From: Mycolicibacterium malmesburyense
GTDB taxonomy: Bacteria; Actinomycetota; Actinomycetes; Mycobacteriales; Mycobacteriaceae
Length of the DNA stretch: 64,000 nt
Direction: 5' to 3'
Assembly: GCF_001050015.1 (NCBI RefSeq)
Contig: NZ_CVTB01000188.1
Span: forward strand, 5,271-69,270
Below, in pieces: positions 50,925 to 59,798 of the stretch (positions are counted from its first letter, which is position 1; each line of letters opens with the position of its first letter). The position numbers and the translations under genes are program-made. Under the pieces are notes generated by a model. The model was not told the origin of the DNA, did not search any database, and worked only from the letters and a program-made list of their open reading frames with translations.

Positions 50925-52241
50925 CACCGTCAGCGTCGCGCGGAGACCGCCGAGCGGTCCGTCCGAGAGTTCGATGCGGCCGCCGTGCAACGCGGCCTGC
51001 TGTGCCACCAGCGCAAGCCCCAGACCCGATCCTCCCGGCGCGGCGTTGCTGCCGCGGGAGAACCGGCCGAGCACCGTCTCGTGTTCGTCGGCGGGCAGCC
51101 CGCTGCCATTGTCGTCGACGACGATTGTCAACGTGCCGTTCATCCGGTGCGCCGCAAGCACGATACGGCTCGCCCGCCCGTGCGTGATCGCGTTGCGCAC
51201 CAGGTTGTCGACCGCGAGTCGCAGCCCGCCCGGCCAGCCCCAGATGGTGCCGAGGTCGTCGTCGGCGTCGACCTCCACCTCGACGCCGCTGCCGGCGCGG
51301 GCGTTCTCGCGGGCCACCCGGTCCAACATCTCAGCGACGTCGATGGTTTCGCGGTCTTCGGCCCGGGCGAGTTGACCCGACGCCAACTGACCGAGCGCGG
51401 TGATGATGGCCTCGACCCTGCGCTGGGCCCGCGAAAGGTCCTGCACCACCTCGTCGCGCTCGTCGGCGGGCAGGTCGTGGATGCGCAACGTGTCGAGGTC
51501 CGCGCGCATCGCGGTCAGCGGGGTGCGCAGTTCGTGTGCGGCGTTGGCGGCGAAATCCTGCGCCGCCTGCAGGGAATTCGTGGTGGCCCGCTGCGCGGCG
51601 GCCAACCGGTCGAGCATTCCGGCCATCGCCTCCGACAGATCCTCGGCTTCGCGCACGCCGTGCACCTCCGGCATGTCGGTGCTGTCCTTGCCGAGCTTCT
51701 TGGTGTGCTCGGTGAGCCTGCGCAGCGGGCGCACCGCCGGGCCGGCCAGCAGCCAGCCCATTCCGGCCGCGACCAGAACCGTCAGTCCCCCGACGCCGGT
51801 GTAGAGGGGAATCCTGTTCGGACTCAACAAGATACTGTCGGCGCGGATGCCGACCGACATCATCACGCCGCCGTCGTTGTCGAGCGGGATCGTGCGCACC
51901 CGGTATTCGACGCCGTTGACCTCGACGGTCGCGGTGCCGGGCGGCAGCGGCGGCAACTGCAACCCGCGCTGGAACACCACCTGACCCGTCGACCGCGACC
52001 GACCGGTGGTCAACACCCCGCGGCGCGGGTCTGCGTGCGGAGTCCCCAGACTCTGATCGGGGTACACGCTGGCGTCGATGATCGAGTCGAGCCGCCGATC
52101 GAGTTGGGCCGCATCGTTGTTCGCCAACACCACCGACGTGAGGACGAGAAACGCGGCGACGACGGCGGCCGCGGCAGCACCGGCGGCGACCGCGACCCGG
52201 GTGCGCAGCGACGCCGACCGCAGTACCCGCGGAGCCTTCAC
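50880..52241 (-). CDS. Sensor histidine kinase (PrrB-like)
   Basis: A 453-residue membrane sensor. Two membrane segments (AAAAAVVAAFLVLTSVVLA and VGGLTVLVAAGMGWLLAGPA) flank a ~115-residue extracytoplasmic domain. HAMP, then the dimerisation domain with the phospho-acceptor His in NAAHELRTPLTAMRADL, and the ATPase domain with N box LVRNAITHG, G1 VDDNGSGLP and G2 GSGLGLAL. It is related to PrrB of mycobacteria but is a separate locus. It starts 36 nt after the response regulator, so the two form a system. The stimulus is unknown; envelope neighbours suggest wall or heme stress. Confidence 0.9.
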   Translation of the reverse strand: MKAPRVLRSASLRTRVAVAAGAAAAAVVAAFLVLTSVVLANNDAAQLDRRLDSIIDASVYPDQSLGTPHADPRRGVLTTGRSRSTGQVVFQRGLQLPPLPPGTATVEVNGVEYRVRTIPLDNDGGVMMSVGIRADSILLSPNRIPLYTGVGGLTVLVAAGMGWLLAGPAVRPLRRLTEHTKKLGKDSTDMPEVHGVREAEDLSEAMAGMLDRLAAAQRATTNSLQAAQDFAANAAHELRTPLTAMRADLDTLRIHDLPADERDEVVQDLSRAQRRVEAIITALGQLASGQLARAEDRETIDVAEMLDRVARENARAGSGVEVEVDADDDLGTIWGWPGGLRLAVDNLVRNAITHGRASRIVLAAHRMNGTLTIVVDDNGSGLPADEHETVLGRFSRGSNAAPGGSGLGLALVAQQAALHGGRIELSDGPLGGLRATLTVSAASQDHDPHAPAQ

Positions 52242-52277
52242 TCCGCCGTGCCCGATCGTTCGACCCGCAACCTCGCC

Positions 52278-52997
52278 TCAGAGCTCTTCCCGCAGCACGT
52301 ATCCGATGCCGCGGACCGTGTGAATCACCCGCGGCAGGCCGTCGCGTTCGAGTTTGCGTCGCAGGTAGGAGATGAACACGTCGGCGACGTTGGTCTCGAC
52401 GTCGAAGTCGTAACCCCAGACCATTTCGAGCAGGCGCTGGCGGCTCAACACCACGCCGGCGTTGTCGACGAGCACGGCCAGTAGGTCGAATTCGCGCTTC
52501 GTCAGGTCGACCCGTTCCCCGGCGACGAACACCAGTCGGCGCGCGGTGTCGATGGTCAGCGGCCCGACCGTCATGGTGTCCGACGTGTGGTCGGAGTGGC
52601 CGGCCCGGCGCAGCAACGCATGCAGTCGGGCGACCAACTCGCCGAGGTCGAACGGTTTGGTCAGATAGTCGTCGGCGCCCGCTTCCAGCCCGGCGATGCG
52701 GTCGTTGACGGTGTCGCGCGCGGACAGCACGCAGATCGGGATGTCGTTGCCCAGCGCCCGCAGCGCGGTGACGACGGCGACGCCGTCGAGCTCGGGCATC
52801 TGGACGTCGAGAACCAGCGCGTCGTGCGACTCGTTGGACAACAGCCGCAGCGCTTCCTTACCGGTCGCCGCGACCCGAACGTCGAACCCTGAGTGGCGCA
52901 GTCCGCGCGCAACCGAAGTCCTGACGTCCGGGTCGTCGTCGACCATCAGCACGGTGCGGCCCGCACCTTCCTGCTGAGCGGACGGCCCAGGTGCCAA
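52278..52997 (-). CDS. OmpR/PhoB-family response regulator (PrrA-like)
   Basis: A 239-residue response regulator with receiver domain (acidic pocket [12 protein letters not shown], phospho-acceptor Asp in [13 protein letters not shown], Lys in [12 protein letters not shown]) and a winged-helix DNA-binding domain ([19 protein letters not shown], then [23 protein letters not shown]). The start is uncertain: TTG 52997 gives a typical short leader, while GTG 52952 would give 224 residues. Close in sequence to PrrA. It is first in the operon with its kinase and lies 11 nt downstream of the hemophore-like gene, so it may read through from there and could control the neighbouring hemophore and mmpL genes. 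Confidence 0.9.
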   Translation of the reverse strand: MAPGPSAQQEGAGRTVLMVDDDPDVRTSVARGLRHSGFDVRVAATGKEALRLLSNESHDALVLDVQMPELDGVAVVTALRALGNDIPICVLSARDTVNDRIAGLEAGADDYLTKPFDLGELVARLHALLRRAGHSDHTSDTMTVGPLTIDTARRLVFVAGERVDLTKREFDLLAVLVDNAGVVLSRQRLLEMVWGYDFDVETNVADVFISYLRRKLERDGLPRVIHTVRGIGYVLREEL

Positions 52998-53008
52998 GCG
53001 AACGGGGC

Positions 53009-53383
53009 CTAGCTGTCGGCGAGGCCGTCGCCGTCGGTGTCGCCGCAGCGGTTCTTGATGTCGACCAGGGGCTGACGAATCCCCGTCAGGTCGGCCTTGA
53101 TCTGGGGGTTGGCGTTCAGGTATTCCTGCACCTTGCCCCGCACCTCGTCGCGCGGCAGGCCCTCCAGGCTGGTGAAGAACCAGTTCACATCCGGATGAGT
53201 GAACAGATAGGCCGACGTCGACGCGGAGACGCCGGACGCCACACCGGCGAGATCGGCCGCGGTGCAGTTCGGCGGCTCGGCTGCCGCAAGCGGCATAGCA
53301 CCGAAGAACATCGCACCGGCAATCGCGCCAGTGCCGACCGCGCCAGCTACCGCACGACGCGCAGAACGGGCCGAGAGAAACAT
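53009..53383 (-). CDS. Secreted hemophore-like heme-binding protein (Rv0203 family), copy 1
   Basis: A 124-residue exported protein. The Sec-type signal peptide ([30 protein letters not shown], residues ~9-38) has Ala-X-Ala at the cleavage point. The mature part is a small helical domain with two Cys (EPPNCTAAD and IKNRCGD) that probably form a disulfide. The heme-ligand motif Tyr-X3-His is seen in [14 protein letters not shown], the spacing of the Tyr59/His63 pair reported for Rv0203. It would pass heme to MmpL11 or MmpL3, as proposed for the M. tuberculosis system. ATG 53383 has an AGGAG ribosome site. Confidence 0.85.
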   Translation of the reverse strand: MFLSARSARRAVAGAVGTGAIAGAMFFGAMPLAAAEPPNCTAADLAGVASGVSASTSAYLFTHPDVNWFFTSLEGLPRDEVRGKVQEYLNANPQIKADLTGIRQPLVDIKNRCGDTDGDGLADS

Positions 53384-53470
53384 GGGTGAGCTCCTTCATC
53401 GGAAGTGGAGTGGTCGTAACCAGGGCGGTTGCGACGTCTACCAACTGGGACCAACGAAGAAAAGCTAAGC

Positions 53471-53490
53471 AGAATGTCCGCGGACTTTCT
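53471..53490. promoter_or_regulatory. 20-bp near-perfect palindrome upstream of hemophore copy 1
   Basis: AGAA-T-GTCCGCGGAC-T-TTCT: the central GTCCGCGGAC is fully self-complementary and the AGAA/TTCT flanks pair, with one T-T mismatch each side. It is in the 189-bp gap between the two hemophore-like genes, 88 bp upstream of the copy 1 start. It could be an operator or the terminator of copy 2. No T-tract is seen. Confidence 0.45.
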
Positions 53491-53572
53491 TGCCTTGCGG
53501 TCAACGAATCGCGGAAAATGCCGAAATTCGCAGCTGAGGACGCCCTCGGAGGTTGGCTACGCGTCGATTCGG

Positions 53573-54139
53573 TCAGGGCAGACCGGCGATGGCCGACGTG
53601 GACGACGGCGCGCTGCCCTGTGAAACCGGCGACGCCCCATGCTGTTGCGTCGCGGCGCCCGGCCCGGTCGACGCGGGGGTCTTCGGCGTCGGCGCCTGCG
53701 CCGGCAAACTCGCGGCCGGGCCCCCGTTCTGCTGCGCAGCCTGCATCAGACCCATCACCTGGGGCAGGGTGAACGGCAGTTGGCACTTGCCCGACAGGCT
53801 CGTCAGCGGCTGCTGCAGCTGCTGCATGTCCTTGGCGACTCGAGGGTTGGCGTCGAAGTAGTTCTTCAGCGCGCCCAGCGACTGCGGCCCGGCCTGCTGC
53901 TTGGCGATCGTCGTCAACGCCTGGTTCGTCTGGGGATGCTCCTCGAGGTACTCACCCGTGGAGTTGGCCACGTCCCCGATGGTCTTGGCGACCGAACTGG
54001 CGGCGCAGGGGTCCTCGGCGGCGGTGGCCGACGGCAACGACGTCATGGGCGGCATCACCAGCGCGGCCGCCAGGGCACCGCCGGTGGCAGAGGCGGCGAC
54101 GACGCCGACGAGGCCGCGACGCATCAGTCGGGTTCTCAT
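53573..54139 (-). CDS. Secreted hemophore-like heme-binding protein (Rv0203 family), copy 2 with Pro-rich tail
   Basis: A 188-residue exported protein from ATG 54139, preceded by AGGAG; the long upstream frame is rejected. After the signal peptide ([22 protein letters not shown], residues ~7-40) comes the same helical heme-binding domain as copy 1. It has two Cys ([16 protein letters not shown]) and the Tyr-X3-His motif in [14 protein letters not shown]. It adds a C-terminal Pro/Ala/Gln/Ser-rich tail of ~70 residues that copy 1 lacks, possibly anchoring it in the wall. It is divergent from mmpL11 across the 355-bp gap, so heme uptake with MmpL11 is the likely role. Confidence 0.83.
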   Translation of the reverse strand: MRTRLMRRGLVGVVAASATGGALAAALVMPPMTSLPSATAAEDPCAASSVAKTIGDVANSTGEYLEEHPQTNQALTTIAKQQAGPQSLGALKNYFDANPRVAKDMQQLQQPLTSLSGKCQLPFTLPQVMGLMQAAQQNGGPAASLPAQAPTPKTPASTGPGAATQQHGASPVSQGSAPSSTSAIAGLP

Positions 54140-54494
54140 GAACAACTCCTTACGATCTGCGGACGAGTCGACGATCTCGAACGGCCCGCAAATGCTCTCG
54201 CGATGGACGGCAATCAGTCCCCGACGCCGAAAACGGCCGAGGCCATCCTGCCACCCGGTGCGCGACCCCCGCCAATTCTGCGGGCCACGACCCGCCCGAC
54301 CGCACGTCGACGTGCGTCGCCGGTAACGCGGTTCACGTGGTTTGCGAGAAGCAATCAGGCGATCTTGAGACGTTGCTGGCAGATTGCACAGAGCCCTGAG
54401 AGGACATCGAAGGGTCAGGCAGCTTACCGCAGGTTGATGTACGCTTCGGCTACGAAACGCCGGGGAGAAAGCGGGGAATCCAATCCAGCAATTC
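54140..54494. other. Intergenic divergent promoter region, hemophore copy 2 / mmpL11
   Basis: No gene is seen in this 355-bp stretch, and in-frame readings through it are antisense or fragmentary. It must hold both promoters. The clear feature is a perfect 16-bp palindrome at 54301-54316 (listed separately). A purine-rich stretch (GGGGAGAAAGCGGGGA) lies close to the mmpL11 start. I do not recognise a binding site of known type. Confidence 0.6.
54301..54316. promoter_or_regulatory. Perfect 16-bp palindrome CGCACGTCGACGTGCG
   Basis: Fully self-complementary with no spacer, near the middle of the hemophore/mmpL11 divergent gap (161 bp from the hemophore start, 178 bp from mmpL11). A candidate site for a dimeric regulator controlling both sides. 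A 16-bp perfect palindrome is unlikely by chance in a gap this short, though high GC raises the odds. Confidence 0.5.
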
Positions 54495-57401
54495 ATGTTG
54501 CGCTTGAGCAGCAAACTGCGCAGATATCGCTGGGCGGTTTTCGCCGTATGGGTGCTCCTGCTCGTTCCGTCGGTGTGGCTGGCGCTCAATCAATCCAGCC
54601 ATCTCACCGGCGGCGGTTTCGAGGTCGACGGCTCCCAGTCGCTGCGCGTACAACGCGAACTCGAGGAGCACTTCCCCGATCAGGGCGCCTCGCCGCTGGC
54701 ATTGGTCGCCGCACCGCGCGCCGACGCCTCGTATCAGGACATGAACAACGCCGTCGCCCATCTCGAACGCCTGGCCGCCGAGGTACCCAGCGTCAAGATC
54801 GTCCCGAACCCGCAACAGCCGCCGCCGCAACCGGACCGGCCCTACGTCATCACCCTGCAGCTGGACTTCAACAACACCGGCGCGGTGGACGTCGCCAAGC
54901 AGCTGCGCCAGAAGGTCGGTATCGACGGCGAGGATCCCGGCGAGGTCGAGAACGGCAAGGTCAAGCTGTACGTCATCGGGCAGGGTGCGCTCGGCGCGGC
55001 CGCGACCCAGGCCACCAAACACGACATCGCCCAGGCAGAGAAATGGAACCTGCCGATCGTGTTGATCGTCCTGCTCGCGGTGTTCGGGTCGCTGGCGGCA
55101 GCGGCCGTCCCCCTGCTGCTCGGTATCTGCACCGTCGTCGTGACGATGGGACTGGTCTACCTGCTGTCGATGTTCGCGACGATGTCGGTGTTCGTGACGT
55201 CGACGGTGTCGATGTTCGGCATCGCGGTGGCGATCGACTACTCACTGTTCATTCTCATGCGCTTCCGGGAGGAACTGCGCGCCGGCCGGGAGCCCGATCA
55301 GGCCGCCGACGCCGCGATGGCCACATCCGGCCTGGCGGTGGTGCTGTCCGGGCTGACCGTGATCGCCTCGGTGACCGGGATCTACCTCATCCAGACGCCG
55401 GTGCTGGTGTCGATGGCCACCGGCGCCATCCTCGCGGTCGCGATCGCGGTGCTCACGTCCACCACGCTGACGCCGGCCGTGCTGGCGACGTTCGGCCGGA
55501 GGGCGGCGCGGCGGTCGTCGTACCTGCATTGGTCGAGGCGACCGGAAAGCACCCAGTCCCGGTTCTGGACACGGTGGACCGGATGGGTGATGCGGCGGCC
55601 GTGGTTGTCCGCGATGGCCGCGGCGGCGCTGTTGGTCGCGCTGGCGGCGCCCGCGTTCTCGATGATGCTCGGCAACAGCATGCAGCGGCAGTTCGAGCCG
55701 ACCCACGAGATCCGCGGCGGCGTCAACGCCGCGGCCGAAGCGCTGGGCGCCGGCGCGCTCGGTCCGGTTCGGGTCCTGGTGGCGTTCCCGGACGGCAACG
55801 CCGCGTCGGCACCGGGCAAGGAACCGCTGCTCGACACGATCCGCCAGCGGATGGCACAGGGCCCGAACGTGGTGTCGGTCAGCCCCCCGTCGTTCGGCGA
55901 GGACTACCGGCATGCGCTGTTGTCGGCGGTGCTGTCGGTCGATCCCGAGGACATGGGGGCGCGCGACACCGTCGACTGGATGCGTGCGGAGTTGCCGTCG
56001 GTGCCCGGCGCCGAGAACGTGCAGATCGACGTCGGTGGCCCGACCGCGCTGATCAAGGACTTCGACGACCGCGTGTCGGCCACCCAGCCGCTGGTGTTCC
56101 TCTTCGTCGCGTCGATCGCGTTCTTCATGCTGCTGATCGCGATCCGCTCGGTGGTGCTGGCACTCAAGGGTGTCTTGATGACCGTGCTGTCGGTGGCCGC
56201 CGCCTACGGCAGCCTCGTCGCGGTGTTCCAGTGGGGCTGGCTCGAGGATTTGGGCTTCGAGCGGATCTCGTCGCTGGACAGCACGATCCCGCCGCTGGTG
56301 CTGGCGATGACGTTCGGCCTGTCCATGGACTACGAGATCTTCCTGCTGACCCGCATCCGCGAGCGCTTCCTGCTGACCCGCAACACCCGCGACGCGGTGG
56401 CCTACGGCGTGAGCACCAGCGCGCGGACGATCACCAGCGCCGCCCTCATCATGATCGCGGTATTCACCGGGTTCGCGTTCGCGGGCATGCCGTTGGTCGC
56501 CCAGCTGGGTGTGGCCTGCGCGGTGGCGATCGCGGTGGACGCGACGGTGGTCCGGCTGGTCCTGGTGCCCGCGCTGATGGCGATGTTCGACGAGTGGAAC
56601 TGGTGGCTGCCGGCCTGGCTGGCCCGGGTCCTGCCGTCGGTCGACTTCGAGAAGCCGCTGCCCAAGGTGGACACGCCCGACCTGATCATCATCCCCGACG
56701 ACCTCTCGTCGCTGGGACCGACCGGCTCCCAGCTGCGCATCGTCGTCAAGTCGGCCGCTCGGTTGAAAACTCTTGTGCCGCAGTCTGTCACGGTCGCCGA
56801 TCCGCTGGCGTTCAGCGGGTGCGGTGGCCCGGACGCACCGACCACGAAGATGCGCAGCGTCGGCCGACTCAACGCCGGGCATCGCAACGGCGGCGGTACC
56901 GCGCTGGCCACCGCCCCGCCGCCCGTGCATCCGGTCACCATGTGGGGCGGCAGGCTGGCGGTCGCCCTGGACGCGCTCGAGACCGCGTCCGAATGCGAAC
57001 ACGCGGTCATGGAGCGCCTCAGCCCGATGGAGACCACCAATGTCCAGCTGCCGACCGGTGACCGCCTGCAGATCCCGACGGGCGCGGAGACGTTGCGGCT
57101 GAAGGGCTACCTGATCATGTGCCGCAACACCACACGGGACTACGCGGAGTTCGCCGATCTGGTCGATTGCATGGACACGCGTACCGCGGCGGAGGTTCTG
57201 AGCACAATGGACCGGTACTACTCTGGATCGCAGTCAAGGAAGCAATGGGTGGCGACTCAGTTGGTGCGCCGACTGGCCGACCCTCAACCGTCGGACGAGC
57301 ACGACACCCGGATGTCCGGTCCGGAGGCGGAGGCGGAGTGGGCCAAGGTTCGGGAGCGCTGCCTGTCGGTGGCGGTCGCGATGCTGGAGGAGGCGAGGTG
57401 A
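54495..57401 (+). CDS. mmpL11: MmpL11 lipid (and heme-linked) transporter
   Basis: A 968-residue RND-family transporter, close to the M. tuberculosis MmpL11 length as I recall it. It exports mycolate-containing wax esters and long-chain triacylglycerols and is linked to heme uptake. The proton-relay Asp/Tyr pairs are in GIAVAIDYSLFILMRF (TM4) and FGLSMDYEIFLLTRIR (TM10). The first periplasmic domain follows TM1 (about residues 30-190), the second TM7. The C-terminal cytoplasmic domain (about 720-968) is soluble and carries CGGPDAPTTKMRSVG. The Rv0201c-like gene overlaps its stop (GTGA), and the hemophore genes are divergent upstream. Confidence 0.95.
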   Translation: MLRLSSKLRRYRWAVFAVWVLLLVPSVWLALNQSSHLTGGGFEVDGSQSLRVQRELEEHFPDQGASPLALVAAPRADASYQDMNNAVAHLERLAAEVPSVKIVPNPQQPPPQPDRPYVITLQLDFNNTGAVDVAKQLRQKVGIDGEDPGEVENGKVKLYVIGQGALGAAATQATKHDIAQAEKWNLPIVLIVLLAVFGSLAAAAVPLLLGICTVVVTMGLVYLLSMFATMSVFVTSTVSMFGIAVAIDYSLFILMRFREELRAGREPDQAADAAMATSGLAVVLSGLTVIASVTGIYLIQTPVLVSMATGAILAVAIAVLTSTTLTPAVLATFGRRAARRSSYLHWSRRPESTQSRFWTRWTGWVMRRPWLSAMAAAALLVALAAPAFSMMLGNSMQRQFEPTHEIRGGVNAAAEALGAGALGPVRVLVAFPDGNAASAPGKEPLLDTIRQRMAQGPNVVSVSPPSFGEDYRHALLSAVLSVDPEDMGARDTVDWMRAELPSVPGAENVQIDVGGPTALIKDFDDRVSATQPLVFLFVASIAFFMLLIAIRSVVLALKGVLMTVLSVAAAYGSLVAVFQWGWLEDLGFERISSLDSTIPPLVLAMTFGLSMDYEIFLLTRIRERFLLTRNTRDAVAYGVSTSARTITSAALIMIAVFTGFAFAGMPLVAQLGVACAVAIAVDATVVRLVLVPALMAMFDEWNWWLPAWLARVLPSVDFEKPLPKVDTPDLIIIPDDLSSLGPTGSQLRIVVKSAARLKTLVPQSVTVADPLAFSGCGGPDAPTTKMRSVGRLNAGHRNGGGTALATAPPPVHPVTMWGGRLAVALDALETASECEHAVMERLSPMETTNVQLPTGDRLQIPTGAETLRLKGYLIMCRNTTRDYAEFADLVDCMDTRTAAEVLSTMDRYYSGSQSRKQWVATQLVRRLADPQPSDEHDTRMSGPEAEAEWAKVRERCLSVAVAMLEEAR

Positions 57402-57904
57402 CGGTGACTCCCGACATCCGGGATACCCGCCGCCAGGGGGTCTCCGAGGGTGAGGCCGCGAAGCCGGCGGCCGACCAGCGCCCGGTCGAGTTCTGGCCGA
57501 CCGCCGCGATCCGCGCGGCCCTGGAGACCGACGACCTGGCCGTGTGGCAGCGCATCGTCGCCGCCATCAAGCGGGATCCGTTCGGACGCACCGCCCGTCA
57601 GGTCGAGGAGGTCCTCGAGACGGCGCGGCCGTACGGCGTGTCCAAGGCGCTGGCCGAGGTGCTCACCCGGACCCGCGAGCACCTGGAGGCCAACGAGCGC
57701 GAAGAGGTGGCCCGCCACATCCGCGCGTTGCTGGAGCATTCGGGCCTGGGTCGCCAGGAGTTCGCGTCGCGCATCGGCGTGCCCGCCGATGAGTTCGCGG
57801 CCTTCCTCAGCGGTAAGACCAGCCCGTCGGCGGCGTTGATGGTGCGTATGAAGCGGTTGTCCGAGCGGTTCGCCCGGATGCGTTCGTCGCGTCCCCACAA
57901 CTGA
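57398..57904 (+). CDS. Conserved mycobacterial protein with Cro/XRE-like HTH, Rv0201c-like
   Basis: A 168-residue cytosolic protein from GTG 57398, overlapping the mmpL11 stop (GTGA). N-terminal ~30 residues are disordered-like. Helical repeats follow (FWPTAAIRAALETDDLAVWQ, TARQVEEVLETARPYGVS). The C-terminal ~60 residues look like a lambda-repressor fold (SGLGRQEFASRIGVPADEFAAFLSGKTSPSAALMVRMKRL). It could therefore be a DNA-binding regulator for the mmpL11 locus; that is inference. The CoA-binding gene follows after a 24-nt gap. Confidence 0.82.
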   Translation: MTVTPDIRDTRRQGVSEGEAAKPAADQRPVEFWPTAAIRAALETDDLAVWQRIVAAIKRDPFGRTARQVEEVLETARPYGVSKALAEVLTRTREHLEANEREEVARHIRALLEHSGLGRQEFASRIGVPADEFAAFLSGKTSPSAALMVRMKRLSERFARMRSSRPHN

Positions 57905-57928
57905 TCGGCCGCTGGGTATACGTCGGGA

Positions 57929-58324
57929 ATGGACCTCGAACAGATTCTGCGGGAGACCCGCACGGTGGCCATCGTCGGCGCATCGCCGAATCCGGCCCGC
58001 GCCAGCCACGAGATCTGGACCTACCTGAAGGCGACCGGCGCCTACGAGCTGTATCTGGTGAATCCGACCGTCAGCGATATCGAGGGCACACCGGTCTACC
58101 CGTCGCTGGCCGATCTGCCGGTCGTGCCCGACCTCGTCGACGTGTTCCGCCGCCGCGAGCACCTGCCCGCGGTGTTGAAGGACACCATCGCGGTGGGAGC
58201 CAAGGTGCTGTGGCTGCAACTCGGCCTGTGGGACGAGCAGGTCGCCCGCGACGGTGAGGCGGCGGGCCTGACGGTCGTGATGGACCGCTGCATCAAGGTC
58301 GACCATGCCCGCTTGCTCGGCTGA
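57929..58324 (+). CDS. CoA-binding domain protein (YccU type)
   Basis: A 131-residue Rossmann-fold protein of the CoA_binding_2 family. The nucleotide-binding loop is VAIVGASPNPARASHEI, then VNPTVSDIEGTPVYPSLADLP and the conserved LWLQLGLWDEQVARDGEAAGLTVVMDRCIKVDH. It resembles the N-terminal domain of succinyl-CoA ligases but acts as a free small protein. Function in cells is unknown; E. coli YccU and related proteins bind CoA or acyl-CoA. It may be co-transcribed with mmpL11 and the Rv0201c-like gene. Confidence 0.88.
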   Translation: MDLEQILRETRTVAIVGASPNPARASHEIWTYLKATGAYELYLVNPTVSDIEGTPVYPSLADLPVVPDLVDVFRRREHLPAVLKDTIAVGAKVLWLQLGLWDEQVARDGEAAGLTVVMDRCIKVDHARLLG

Positions 58325-58398
58325 CGCCCTGACCGGACCGAGGCCGAGACGCCGCGCTCATCCTGGTACGAAATCGGGCGCGTAACCGTACAAGGGTG

Positions 58399-58417
58399 CG
58401 CGCTGGCGCTCAGCGCG
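58399..58417. terminator. Hairpin at omamB stop codon (terminator candidate)
   Basis: CGCGCTG and CAGCGCG are perfect 7-bp arms around the loop GCGCT. The minus-strand stop of omamB (58412-58410) lies inside it. It is in the short gap between the convergent CoA-binding and omamB genes. It has no T-tract, so it is only a plausible terminator. Confidence 0.4.
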
Positions 58418-59099
58418 AATGGATCGGCGACACGTCGTCCACCAGCCACCGGCCGTCGTTCTTGGACAACGTGATCCGCAGCGCCAGCACCGCGGTGTCC
58501 GACGGCTTGCCCGGGGAACTCTGCGTGGCGTGCAGGATCACCGCGACGCTCGCGGCGTTCGGGCCGATCGCCTCGACGCCCGCCGAGACCGTGCTCGCCT
58601 GCGCGGACACGTTGCGGCTCGTCAGATCCCTTGCCACCGTCGCGAACTCGTTCTTGAACGCCTCGACGCGCTCGGGCGCCATCATGGCCGTCGCCCGGTC
58701 GATCGACGCGGTCGGGCTCTGCGGCGTGAACGTGGCCGACGCTTCGGCCACGCTGCTCGCGATGCCGACGACCTCGGCGCTGTCGTTGCGCAGCGTGCGG
58801 TCCGGGACCGTCCACTTCAGGTAGCCGACGAGGACCGCGGCGGCCAGCGCCGCCGTCGCGACCGCGACCACGGCAAGCCTCAGCCCCGGACCGTCGTCGT
58901 CGGTGCCGACCGTCACCCGGTCGCGGCGGGCCAGCACCACGTTGACCACCACGCCCTGCACGATCAGCAGGCACAGCAGAGAACAGACCGCCGCCCACCA
59001 CACCGGCCAGCCCAGCGCGATGCCGATGTACACCAGCGCCGCGATCGCGGCCAGCGGAGGAGCGACGTCGAACGCGGCGACCCGCCAGACGTTCCTCAT
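58410..59099 (-). CDS. omamB: Orphan Mce-associated membrane protein OmamB (Rv0200-like)
   Basis: A 229-residue Mce-associated membrane-type protein. There are three hydrophobic segments (about 13-32 VAPPLAAIAALVYIGIALG, 36-56 and 74-94), and then a ~130-residue extracytoplasmic domain with the Mam beta-sheet/helix pattern (SSVAEASATFTPQSPTASI, NEFATVARDLTSRN). It corresponds to Rv0200, OmamB, which with OmamA stabilises Mce lipid-import complexes. Start ATG overlaps the omamA stop by 4 nt (ATGA). Terminator-like hairpin at its end. Mam proteins are thought to bridge Mce substrate-binding complexes to the membrane. Confidence 0.88.
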   Translation of the reverse strand: MRNVWRVAAFDVAPPLAAIAALVYIGIALGWPVWWAAVCSLLCLLIVQGVVVNVVLARRDRVTVGTDDDGPGLRLAVVAVATAALAAAVLVGYLKWTVPDRTLRNDSAEVVGIASSVAEASATFTPQSPTASIDRATAMMAPERVEAFKNEFATVARDLTSRNVSAQASTVSAGVEAIGPNAASVAVILHATQSSPGKPSDTAVLALRITLSKNDGRWLVDDVSPIHSR

Positions 59100-59686
59100 C
59101 GGATCGGCTCCAACCGGGAGATCAGCAGCCTGCCGTCCACGTCGGACACGTCGAGACGCAGCGTCCAGCGCACGGTCTTGGGCTTGTCGCCGCCCACGTT
59201 CTCGCTGACCGACGTGGCCACCACCATGACGGTGTCGGTGCGCGACGCGAACTCACTGATCTCGGGCTGCGGCAGTTGCGGTCGCGCGCCGTCGGGCCCC
59301 GGCGGCGGGTGATAGATCGATTCGACCGCGACCGAGTCGATCTGCCCCGTGGTCCGCGACTGCAGGGTCTGCACCAGCTTGCGGTAGGGCTCGACCGCCG
59401 CGTCGAAGTCCGCGTTGAGCTGGCCGACCGTGCCCTCGTGCAGCTTGGCCATGTCGGCCTGCACGGTGTCTTTGTTCATGTTGATCAGCACGCCGGTCCA
59501 GTCGGCCGCGGTCTGCATGACGCGCGAGCGGTAACGCAGTTCGTCGGTGTCGTCGCGATGCTGGGTCCAGATCAACGCGGCCAGCGCCACCGCGACGACC
59601 GCGATCACCCCCAGCACCGTCGACGCAATGCCGAAGCTGGTGAAGACGGGACCGTCGTCGGTGGCGGTGGGCTCGTCCTCGGGCAT
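59096..59686 (-). CDS. omamA: Orphan Mce-associated membrane protein OmamA (Rv0199-like)
   Basis: A 196-residue protein with one N-terminal membrane segment (GIASTVLGVIAVVAVALAALIW, about 17-40) and an extracytoplasmic domain with the Mam pattern: a long helix (MQTAADWTGVLINMNKDTVQADMAKLHEG) and beta-strands ending TVRWTLRLDVSDVDGRLLISRLEPIR. It corresponds to Rv0199, OmamA, which supports Mce4 cholesterol and Mce1 fatty-acid uptake. Its stop overlaps the omamB start. It diverges from the glycosyltransferase gene across 112 bp. The helix cited here spans more than one turn; its key hydrophobic residues are at 54-80. Confidence 0.88.
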   Translation of the reverse strand: MPEDEPTATDDGPVFTSFGIASTVLGVIAVVAVALAALIWTQHRDDTDELRYRSRVMQTAADWTGVLINMNKDTVQADMAKLHEGTVGQLNADFDAAVEPYRKLVQTLQSRTTGQIDSVAVESIYHPPPGPDGARPQLPQPEISEFASRTDTVMVVATSVSENVGGDKPKTVRWTLRLDVSDVDGRLLISRLEPIR

Positions 59687-59798
59687 GCGCGTGAGGGTAC
59701 CGGGCTGGAATCGGGCACCCCTGAGCGGTCAATGTCACACGCTGGAGAGCGGACGAAGAGGGTATGTGACCCTGCGACCGGCGAAGTGAAGGGGATGC

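Noticed and set aside
53639..57061. 1140-codon open frame on the plus strand
   Set aside because: Shadow frame over hemophore copy 2 and mmpL11; Arg/Gly-rich with no domain.
59741..59771. CRP/Cmr-like TGTCACA...TGTGAC pair upstream of the GT1 gene
   Set aside because: The half-sites are about 25 nt apart and in the wrong orientation for the TGTGA-N6-TCACA consensus.
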